A model generated the notes under the pieces. The model ran no database searches. It saw only the letters and a list, made by a program, of their open reading frames with translations, and was not told the origin of the DNA. A DNA stretch of 47,865 nt from Cruorifilaria tuberocauda (Eukaryota > Nematoda > Chromadorea > Rhabditida > Onchocercidae). A program made the translations under genes and the position numbers. The stretch lies in contig JABVXU010000419.1 in the NCBI GenBank assembly GCA_013365365.1, positions 1 through 47,865 of the forward strand. The letters are read 5' to 3'. How positions within the stretch are numbered: position 1 is the first letter of the stretch; every line of letters begins with the position of its first letter. This document shows, in pieces, positions 24,509 to 35,083 of this stretch.

Positions 24509-27500
24509 ATGCATGCATCATCACGTATCACTGAAGGTAAAAAGCGATAAGAATGGATTTCCGTCTGGAAAATTTGCTTCCGTTATAAGAGATTTCAAAA
24601 ATAAACTTGAGCCTAAAGGTTGAGTCTATAGAATGTGAAAATAATTTTCTTCCTGTTTACGCTTTATTGAAAATGAAATCAATGAAATTTATATAATTTC
24701 GATCATTTTTGTTAAAATTTCTCATTTATTGAAATTACTTCAGATTATTTGGATCATCAATTTATTCTCATTTAGCTGAAAATTTTCCTACGCTATTTTT
24801 TTCTGATGAATGGCTCGAGCACAAGGCTCAGTCTTATACGTAAGTTTATATTTTTTCCAAGTTTATATAAATGAATTTTAATTCTATCAAACTTCATTTA
24901 ATTAAAATTTCCAAAAAAAAAAAGTCAAAAAAATATTTCACTTCAATTAGATTAATTGCTATTGCTAATTTTACAGAATGATAGACATTTGTTTTCGAAA
25001 AAAAATGGACTGATTATAAATATTACGTTTAAAATGCTTAAACCGTTCAACTTCGAACTTCAATTAAGTAGCAATAGTTATTGCAACAGTTAAATGAAAT
25101 ATGATATTAAGAAAGATTTTTTCTACCAAAAAAAATGGGTCGATCACGCTTAAAACGCTTAATACGCTGAAAACGTTTAACCTTGAACTTCAATTACGTA
25201 GTAATAATTATTGTAACAGTTGAGTGATATTATGAGTGGTATTATAAATTTTTTCCTCGCCCTATAAATTTTCTTGTTTTTCCTAAAATATAAAAGCAAA
25301 GAAAAAATTAATTAACCTCAAGGGAGAATATGCTTTCGTAATTGAACTTGACAATTAAAGAATCCTTTATCTTAAAATAGTTTGAAAAGTGAGAAAAAAG
25401 ATTTAAAAATTCACCACGTAATATTTTTACTTAATGAATTAGATTTAAAAGCTTATCATTTAAATTTAGAACTTTCTAAAACTATTTATTATTTGTTAAT
25501 AGACATTTAAAAACAGACATTATCATAAATTATGAAAACAATAATGAAAATAATATTTACAATCAAATTTCAAGTTCAATTTTTAATCTTAAGTTTATAA
25601 TCTGTGCTCCTATTGTTTGTCTATTTATTTAGAATGTTTAATTTTAAATAAATTAAAAATTTTGCAATTCTTTTTTAATATTAATTTAAATAATAACATA
25701 GTATACTTTAAATGTTAACCATTAATTCTTAATCACTAATCATTTCATTTTTCCATTCTCTCTTTTATTTTCCCTTTTTTCTCGTAATAATTTTTGAAAT
25801 AGTTGGCAACTTTATTTAGGTTACTTTGATAAATATAATTTGTTGGAATATCATTAGATAAAGTATATTTTAACCATTCTTTTTCATTGAAATCTCTCTC
25901 TCCCTCTCCCTCTCCCTCACTCTCTTCTTTCCTTTTCCTTGCTTTATCAATTTAACAGCTTTTTTTGATTAATTTAATGTATCATTTAGAAATTTTTTGT
26001 TCAATAAATCTGTTTCATTTCTTCGATCTATATTTTCTCTTTCCTTAATTTTTTCTCATTTTAAATTTCACACTTCAAAATTTGTCCAGATCATTTTTTG
26101 TTTAATCAAAGCTAAAAAAGGAAATCTAATAATGCTTATTTAAATAACTTAAATGCTTAAATGTTTACTCCAATGTTTATTTAAATTACTTAAATTTACT
26201 TAACTTATTTACTTATTTAATTTATTTATTAACTAAACTTATTTTAAATTAAAAATAGTTTTTATATACAAATTTCGTTTCTTTTTATTTTTATTTCGAA
26301 TAATTTGAAAGGAAAAGATTTCCATTCAAAATATTAATGGATTCTTGAAATGTTAGCTAAAGCAAATGAAAAAGCATTTCTGAAACAAAAAAAAAATATT
26401 TCATTATAATTTATAGTTCTACCAATTCTTCATTTCTTTTTTTAATTTAATTGAAAAAAATTTTATTCGTTTGATAATCTATTTGAAGATTTTAAATTAG
26501 CACAAATTTTCAATTGCTTTAAAAAAATAATGATTCCACGAACTGTTACTCTTTTAAAACGATTTACTTCGAACAATTTATACAAAAATTGCTATTCATC
26601 GAAATGTTTGCTTCTTAATTTGAATTTGAAATAAAAAACATTTTGAATTCCAGTTAATTTTATTTTAAACTGAAAATAAAGTTGTAATTTGGCATGGATT
26701 TACATGAGATTTATTGATGTTAAATTTATCTATGTTAAATTAATTACTCAAATCAATGTATCAAAGAATATTCGAGAAATCACGATTAGCATTGGATCAA
26801 AATTTGAAAATTGATTATTTTAAAAATTAAGAAAAATCAATCGCTTATTTGCCTTAGAAATATTAAATGGATAAAATGCGTGATTGAATGCATTATCTCT
26901 AATACCAGCTGTTATCACTTCGGCAATTTATTGATTGATGAAAGGAAAAAATCCGCGGATATGATTAATTAAAAATGAAATTCTCAGTTTAATCAAAAAA
27001 AAAAGAACCATGAAGTAAAAAATCAAAAGATAACTTTTTCATTAAAAGTTCTGTTATAAACTAGCAAATCTTTTGATTACTTTCACAGTTTATGCCAAAA
27101 TAAAAAGTTTGATAAAGTTTGATTCAAGTTTGATGAAGCAAACAAATGCCTAGAAATAATGAAATGATTTACTGATAATGATAACTTCTGCTATTCAAAC
27201 ATAGAATTTTAAGATTATTAAAATTGAAATCAATTCGGTAACTTTTATTGATTATATTGATTGAAGCAAACAATTATACTTTTATTGTTTAACTTGAAAA
27301 TATCAGTTTTCATCACTAATCATTTTTACTTAAAATGATAAAATTCCATCGCTTGGACATCGATGAATCCAACATATACTTTCTCTAATGATATTAGAGA
27401 AAGTATATTTCCTTTCAATGCAATAAAAATGAAGCAAAAATTTTGTTATCAAGAAAAAAAACGAAATTCTTCGAGAATTCATTGGATTGCTATTAAAAGA

Positions 27501-30500
27501 TTTTAAGTAAAAAGTAAATTTGATAAATTCTAATTGCTAATTTAATTTGATTTATTATGTGATTGAGTGAGTTTAAATTTTACAAATTCATTTTGCAAAA
27601 GCAAAATATAATTAACGATTGCGTAATTAAAAATAATTAATAGTGCAAAAAAAATAAATTTGAAATTAATTAATAAATAGATGTAAATTTATGAAGGTGA
27701 AAAATGTATTGTTCGATTAATTACTATGTAATTTAAATTAATTGTATTCAATTACATATTATATTTATTAATTACTGAATTAATTTTTTCCTTATTTTCT
27801 CTTCTCATCGTTTTCTTTTGCCTTTCAAAAATTAGTAACAAAATTAAATTAAATTAGCAAAAAAAAAAAGTTTTTACTAGCTTACATAATGATTTCATTT
27901 TTTATAAGATTGTTATATGTGAAAATAAATTTACTAAAATCTGAGCATCAATTTAATTCAATTTTATACAGGTAATACAATTATACAGTTATTTATTGAT
28001 TTCATATTTACTAATTACTGAGTTAATTAAAGAAGTTTTCAGAAACAAAGCATTATTCGATCAATGCTAAATTACCACATAGCGTGGAAGTTGAAAAGCT
28101 TTATCAGGATGATGCTGTATGGATAACTACAAGCAGTTTTATCATTTTTGCCATGCATTCTGGTTAATCCATCATATTTTATTCCTTAAAATTATTAAAT
28201 TTTATGTTAAATTTTCCAGAGAAAAAATGTTATTTAAATTTTTAACAAATTTTTTGAATAAACTATAAAATAACAACTAATTTTTAATATTATTTCTAAA
28301 TAAATTATAATTATAATTATTAATTTTTTTTAAAACCTATCTCCATTCATTAAATTTACTCTCAAAATACTTTTAATTTTTGATGCTTATATTTTTTGTA
28401 TTATTTAAAAGATTTTGATAAATGATTGAATTGATAGAATCGGGAGAGAGAAAAAAAAAAGATGCTTGTTTGATAAATGTTTGAGCTTTTCCAAAATTAT
28501 TGATTTAAAATTTTAAGTTTTGCAAAAAAGAAAAGACATTTGATAGAAATTATGAAATTTTTAAGATTTTATTAATAAAAAAATTTCTCAATTTTAGGTT
28601 TTGGTTTATTAGAAAGTGGTAGTGTGGCGGCTAAAGATGAAGTAAATATTATGATAAAAAACGTAGTTGACGTAGTTTTTGGTGGTTTAGCTTATTGGGC
28701 ATTTGGTTATGGTCTTAGTTTTGGTAACGGTGCTTACAGTAACGCTATTATTGGTTGGGGCAAATTTTTTTATAATCCTGAAAGGTAAGCTTTTTTTCTC
28801 ATTTGAAATTTCAGTTCTATACTGGAAACGAATTAAATTCACCATATAACTTAGCAAAGTTAACCTATTAAATTTGCAAGAATTCAAGTATTAATGATAA
28901 ACCGATAATTAATTAGAAAAGTTCATCTTTTTTTTTAGAAATCAAAATATTTACAATATTTTCTGTACTGATTACTGTCTTGGTAAAAATTTCCAAGTTG
29001 AAAATCGGATTGCAAATTAACTTTATTTCTTTTTTGAAATAATTGATAGGTATGAATTAATAAAAATAAATTTTATCTTTTTCATTTTACCAGTAAAATG
29101 TCTTTTTTATGGTATTTCAGAATGTACATGTTCTATATATACGGAAATTTGTTTTATCAATATACATGTTCTATAAAAATCAAAATGCGAAATTAAATTA
29201 TGAAAAAACTAACCATTTAATTGCTATTTCAATTTTGCGAATTATCTATCCGTAAAAATTTTCTGATTTAAAATTTAATTCTCAACAATAAGCATTTTAT
29301 TCATGATTACAGAGTGTTTCAAAATATCAAAATTATATATCTGACACAGATTTATCAATTATTAAAATTTAAAAAAGCTTGAAAAATTCATGAGCTATTT
29401 AAATCCATAAGACAATATTCTAATTTTCATTTTCATTTCAACATACTTTTTATCGACTAATCTCTTCAATCTTTTTTATTCCATGCATTTAATAAGCTGA
29501 ATTTTTATTATAAGCTTATCAATTCAGGGATTTTGATTCTCCACGTGATGAGGGCTGGGCTTATGCAAACTTCCTATTTCAACTTAGTTTTGCAACAACT
29601 TCATCAACAATTGTTTCCGGTACGATAATTCATGGATACTTTATCAATGTTATAATTATCGTAATCACTTAATTCAAATTTAAATTAAACTAAAATTCAA
29701 AACTGATTTCATTTAAAATTAATAAAATTATGAAAAATCTTTATTGTCATTTTTTGAACTGCCATCTTTCCTTAGTTTTCATTTATGAAATTTAACGAAC
29801 AGAAAAACAAATTTCTCACTTTCATTGAATTTTAATTTCCAAATAAACGACAACTAATTGATGCAATAACTAAATTGAAAAATTTCAGGTGCTGTAGCTG
29901 AGCGTGCTAAACTCAAATCATATATTTTTCTTGGTTGTATTGTAATTCTAATACAATCATTACCGTCACATTGGGTATGGGACAGTCAAGGACTGTTCTT
30001 CAAATTAGGCGTCGTTGATTTTGCTGGCTGCTCATGTGTAATTTATTTTATTAATGCTAAAAGAAATAAAAATAAGCAGTTAAATATCATATTATTAAAA
30101 ATATGACGTATATTGAATTTACGCAAATCACGGAACAACGCATACGTATACGTACACACGTTTGTCAAGACGTAAAATGCGAATTTATACTTAAAATGTG
30201 TTAATTTTGACGTAAATATTACAGTATTTGCTACTACAGTATTACAACACTGCGTGTTACATTACAGTAATTACATTTTTTACATAATATTTTAATTTTT
30301 TTTTCGAATACAGAAATAAGAAGGCGAAAGTATGAATGAGTGAAAAGTATAAAATACTAAATATATTTACATTAAATAGATTGTATTAACAATTACATTA
30401 ACTTACGTGAAGCGTAAGTTCAAACTTCACGTAAGTTAATGTAATTGAGCATTCACTTCCATGCTTGCATATAGAAAATATCAATGATAGTGACGTGAAC

Positions 30501-33500
30501 GTCAAAATTATAATTGAATTTCAGATTCATATGGTTGGTGGTATTATTGGTTTAGTGGCGACCATTTATTTAAAGCCACGTCGAAATCGATTCAACGAAA
30601 ATTCAGTGCATCAAATGAGTTCACCGACAAATGCGCTTCTTGGAACATTTATGCTTTGGTGGGGTTGGTTTGGGATTAATTCTGGATCAGCATGTGGTGT
30701 TACCAGTGGTCGTTGGAGACTTGCGGCTAGGCAAGAATTCCATCTAAATATTATTTATTAGGTCCCATGAGATAATTTTTGTTTAAATATAATCGCGTAA
30801 TTTCATGTTCAACCGGGAATAATGGAGAATTCATGACAAAAAGTAATATTTCTCGAAAATTGCGAATTCTTTAGTAAAAAAGTATTGAAAGCGTTTTTTT
30901 GCTACATTTCTCTTATGCTAATACATCTATCTATTAACCTTTCAAATTTTATATTTTAAAATTTAAATAGTTTGGAAAAATATTGAAAATTTTCCCAAGT
31001 GAGAAGTGAAAAAAAGAATTGAAATTTAAATTTAAATTGAAAAACAAAAAGGTAAAAGTAATATTTTAGAGCATCGGTGGCAACAATTATGAGTTCAATT
31101 GGCGGTGGTGTCACATCAATTACATTCAGTTTTGCTAAAACAAGAAAATTACAAGTTAATTATCTTATCTCTGGATTACTTTCCTCAGTAGTTGCTATTA
31201 CAGGTAAGTGCTTATTCAAATTATATATAAGTTATTGGAATTATTATAATTAATATATAGATATTGTAATATATTGATTATAGTGATAAAAGTTTCTGAA
31301 TCCAGCAATTTATATTGATTATTGTAAAAGTTCATTTATTGTAGAATGATCAATGATAATATCATACGACAATTATAGCGCTAATACTTCTGATAATTGA
31401 TTACTTGGAGTAATTGCTCCAAAGAAACCGTCATAGTTTAATGTCTATCATTTACAGTGATAAAGATGATCTTATCATTTGAGTATTTGATGAAAAGATT
31501 TCTGTAATATAGATCTTATACGATTAAAACGATCCCTTGATTATAGAAATGCTTAGCATTATGAAGTTTCTCTGTTTTTCTTAGTATTATTCACGAATCT
31601 TGAAATTATTCTGATTACTTTTCAATTTTAGCTATCTTCGAATTTCAATTGAGTTAAGATAATATTTAGCTTAGCAGCACTTTGTTGAATATAAAATAGA
31701 AATTGATTAAAATGTTTAGAAAAGATTATATATAAGGAGATTTATCAAAATTTTGTTCTATTCATTAAATTTACTGTAATTTTTGCATAATTTCAAAGAA
31801 AAAATTTTGTTTATCGCAAATTTTATTCAAAGAAAATATTAAATAATTTTATTAATTTTAATTTAAGAATCTAATTGAAACATTTTAATTATATTTTTAA
31901 AATTAATTAAAACAGTTTAGTTTTTTCTACAAAAATAATCGTATACATATGCTATCGTCTTTTTAATTCGTCCTTTCAATATTAAATTAATAATTAATTA
32001 GCAAAGAGATTTTATTAGTTTATTAAAATGGTTTATTATTACTATTATCAAGTTAAGCTATAATTTTATTGACAAGATGGTAAATTTTTGAAAAACATCA
32101 TTTTCATTTTTATACAGCAATTTGCGCCGTTGCACGACCCTGGCATGCATTATTGATTGGTGCAATCAGTTCAACTATTTCAATCTGGGTGATACCGGCA
32201 TTGGAATTTTTGAAAATTGACGATCCGGTTGGCATTATACCAATTCATCTAACATCATCCATATGGGGTATGTGCGCAGTTGGTATTTTTGCGGAAGATG
32301 ATCAAGTATTGGTATGTGCAATTTTATTAAATTAATAATTAAATTTATTTAAAATTTATCAAATTAATAAAAAGAATATAGGGAAGTTGAAAAAGTTTTG
32401 TAATCAGTGATAATATTTAATAATTTATTAAAAGAAGAAATTATTGTTAAAATTATTTTTTTTTCTAGGCATTAACAAGTGGACAGTATGGTTTGATATA
32501 TTCAGGAAGTTTTAAATTGCTTGCAATACAAATGCTTTGTACAGTAACTATTTTGGTCTATAGCGCTACCCTTGGTCTTATTGCGCTCATTGTAAATTTA
32601 TTTGAATTTTTTCTTTCATTTCCGTACTTAAAATCCCCTTTATATTTTTCCTTTATAATATTTTCCTATTCCAACGTTTGATAATTTTGAAATATTCAAA
32701 TATTACGGTATTATTACCGTATTGCAGACTACGATATTTTAAAATAATGTTTCAAAGGGCAGGAATAGTTTTTTATCAATTTTAAATTAATCAAAATCAT
32801 TGATCTATTTATAGATTTTGGGCAAAAGTCCTCTTGGAATACGGGTTACAGATTATGAAGAACAAATTGGTGCTGATGTTGTCGAACATGGCTTAGCTGG
32901 TACTAACATTGCGCGTTATCATATTGAAAAACCTTTATCATCAAAGTTTGTTGATTTTTTATCATTCAATTTATATCATCATAACTCTTCATGAAAATTA
33001 CCTCATTAAAATTTAATTTGTTAGTTAAATAAAATTAAAATATTGAATCATTATTTTTTTTCTACAGGACTTTTGCAACTGTTACAAAAGCAATAACGAA
33101 GTGGAAAATTCAAACACGTGCACATCGAACATTACGTGAACAAAATGCTGCACTTAACTATCGACGTAAACTGGATAATAATGTCATGTTAATTCGACAA
33201 CGTAAAAACAAACTTTCTAATGGTTGTAAGTTTTTTTTTTGTTTTTGCATTCATCTAAAGTCAATAGTTAGTTTCTAAATTTGTATATTATACTTTTACA
33301 ATTGAACAAATTATATTTATAACTTTTTATTTGATATTATTTCTTTTAATCCTTCCAATTCTTTTATAGCATTCCTCTCTGATCATTCTGGATTATACGA
33401 CTTACCTTTACGTGCAAAAACATCTGCTCCCGCTGCACCTACACTATCACTCCCATCGAAGATTTCCCAGGAGGGCAATTCAGCATCAAAACAATTTCGA

Positions 33501-34289
33501 CACTCCGTAACACCGTTTGGAAGAAACGAAGATAGTATGAAATATGCAGAAATCGACGAAACAGCACTTACTTCGAAACGATCAATTGATGATAAAGATG
33601 AAAAAGTAAAGTTTAACCTTTCATGCAAAGTTTCATTACTTAAATTTGCGTGCAATAAATGAAGATACATTGTTATCGTAGAGATCAATACCTTCTGTAA
33701 TCCTGCCAAATTTTGTGAAAGACAAAACTTGCAGAATTCTGTATTATTTTAGCTGATGTTTTTTTTAGCGGTCAATTTAGGATAAGAAGATATGATACGA
33801 TTAAACTTTATCATGCATTAAAATTTCAATCCCAATTTCAATTAGAAGAGATTTTTCCTTGTCAGTACAATAAGGTACTAATTGATAATGAAATGAAGTA
33901 AAAATTAAATTTCTATCAAAAAATTGAAAACATTTAAATTAAATTAGATTAGCATCTTAAAAGTTGAATAATGAATAATTCAAAAACTTTTCATTTGTTT
34001 TTAGAATCCAAATTGCACTAAAACATTACAATCAAATTTTCCGCCAATTACGGATAAACTTACCAATAACGTAAGTGGTACATTGCAATCATTGAATCCG
34101 GATCAATTACGATTGGAATCGATACAGGTTGATGGTGATAAGAGATCGCTGGATCATAATATCGTATCGGATAGACCAGTGATTCAATGTATCACATCAG
34201 ATCCAGGAAATCCAGGAAAATCCAGGATTATTACTTCTGATACTTCGTGTAGGAATAAAATTTTATCATTAATTTCTGATGCTGTTTGA
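24509..34289 (+). CDS. amt: Ammonium transporter, Amt/Mep family
   Basis: Plasma-membrane ammonium channel/transporter. Exons: first exon 24509-24536 (MHASSRITE) or 24806-24839 (MNGSSTRLSLI), then 28043-28162, 28598-28784, 29528-29619, 29889-30037, 30525-30730, 31070-31203, 32118-32311, 32469-32591, 32815-32945, 33068-33225, 33370-33606 and 34005-34289. About 680 aa if one frame slip is ignored. Family motifs (numbered with the second first exon) run in order: DDAVWITTSSFIIFAMHSGFG, LLESGSVAAKDEVN, YWAFGYG, SGAVAERAKL (about 144-153), GVVDFAGCS with Asp188, IHMVGG with His196, LGTFMLWWGWFGINSGSACG, RWRLAARAS, and PIHLTSSIWG with His351. The conserved pore Asp and twin His are intact, so transport activity is expected. 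Exon 6 ends in a GC donor. The cytoplasmic tail after DVVEHGLAGTN is long, as in some C. elegans AMTs. Exon 12 contains a +1 frame shift. Confidence 0.95.
25003..25245 (+). repeat. Diverged tandem duplication, period about 130 bp
   Basis: Two copies share AAAATGG, a run of TTAAAA/CGCTTAA words, and GAACTTCAATTA followed by GTAGTAATA- and TTGCAACAGTT-like words. GAACTTCAATTA starts 130 bases apart in the two copies. Several substitutions separate them. Confidence 0.75.
25893..25925 (+). repeat. CT-rich microsatellite with (CCCTCT)n core
   Basis: CTCTCTCTC runs into three CCCTCT units inside intron 1 of amt. It is a simple repeat with no further function visible. Confidence 0.85.
27374..27408 (+). 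repeat. 16-bp perfect inverted repeat in amt intron 1
   Basis: ATATACTTTCTCTAAT (27374-27389), a 3-base spacer, then the exact reverse complement (27393-27408). This could fold as a tight hairpin in the pre-mRNA. Confidence 0.9.
30390..30447 (+). repeat. 23-bp perfect inverted repeat in amt intron 5
   Basis: The arms at 30390-30412 and 30425-30447 are exact reverse complements, starting CAATTACATTAACTTACG, around a 12-base loop. Such perfection in an AT-rich intron suggests a recent event or a selected hairpin. Confidence 0.93.
30731..31069 (+). other. GC-AG intron (intron 6 of amt)
   Basis: The exon ends CGGCTAG and the intron starts GCAAGA; it ends ATATTTTAG. Joining here gives GRWRLAARASVATIMSSIGGG, which matches the Amt family. 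The nearest GT donor upstream would break the frame and remove conserved residues. GC-AG introns are a known minor class, and the flanking AG|GCAAG is their usual consensus. Confidence 0.9.
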
Positions 34290-34487
34290 GAGAAGAGAAA
34301 TACGATTGTTTGTTTCTTTTTGAAATGCTGAAAATTCTGTGAAATTTTATATTGAGAGAGATTTAGAAAAGAAAAAAGGAAATTGAAAAAGTTCGAAAAA
34401 AGTTTTTTAATAGAATGAAATGGAATTGAAAAAAAGTAAACTTATTTTAGGTTTAACAAAAAAGTAAAGACATTTTATACTTTAAGT
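34290..34487 (+). other. Probable amt 3' UTR
   Basis: About 200 AT-rich bases between the TGA at 34287-34289 and the candidate poly(A) signal. No other feature was seen. Confidence 0.45.
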
Positions 34488-34493
34488 AATAAA
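34488..34493 (+). terminator. Candidate poly(A) signal of amt
   Basis: AATAAA lies 199 bases after the amt stop codon. It is the first canonical hexamer downstream. The base composition makes chance hexamers common. Confidence 0.4.
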
Positions 34494-34934
34494 GAGCAAC
34501 AGAATGATACATTACTGGTACATTACTTTAAATGATACATTACTTTACTTTTGAATGACACATTACTTTAAATTAATTTCAAAACTTGCTATACTCTATC
34601 TCTCTTATAATTTTTAAGAAATTTTACAAATTTCAAGTTATAAATTTGTGCCATTGTCGAATTATTGTGCCAACGATGCTAATTATTTGCTGTAGCTAGA
34701 AACTTGTTATCAAATCAGTATTTGTTAAAAACGAATAAAACGAGATGTGTTCCGATGTGAAATTGTTTTGTTGGTATTTCTGATAAATTTTAGGATTGAT
34801 TTTTCTTTAAAAAAAAACATTTATTTTGTGATTCATTTTTTTATGCACTACAATGCTATCAATTTATTTTTTAAAATACAATAAAGCTTTGTATTCAGCA
34901 AATTTTTATACGTATTATTTCATTAAAGAAATGC

Positions 34935-35050
34935 TTTTTCTGGTATTTCAAACAATTAAAGGAACGGTTTTTCTGGTATTTCAAACAATTAAAGGAACGG
35001 TTTTTCTGGTATTTCAAACAATTAAAGGAACGGTTTTTCTGGTATTTGAA
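34935..35050 (+). repeat. 33-bp minisatellite, about 3.5 copies
   Basis: Units start TTTTTCTGGTATTTC at 34935, 34968, 35001 and 35034. The first three are identical. Because 33 is divisible by three, an open frame repeats FLVFQTIKGTV, within a 76-codon ORF (34853-35083) that otherwise looks random. Confidence 0.95.
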
Positions 35051-35083
35051 ATAGCTTGTAAATATTTTCTCAAATTTTTCTGA

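Larger units (their letters stand above)
24840..28042 (+). other. Intron 1 of amt (3.2 kb)
   Basis: A very AT-rich intron between the first coding exon candidates and exon 2. It holds a diverged 130-bp direct repeat, a CT-rich microsatellite and a 16-bp perfect hairpin, each listed separately. No exon-like segment was seen inside it. Confidence 0.6.

Noticed and set aside
33383..33709. 108-codon minus-strand ORF
   Set aside because: Antisense shadow of amt exon 12. The plus frame has splice sites and phase agreement.
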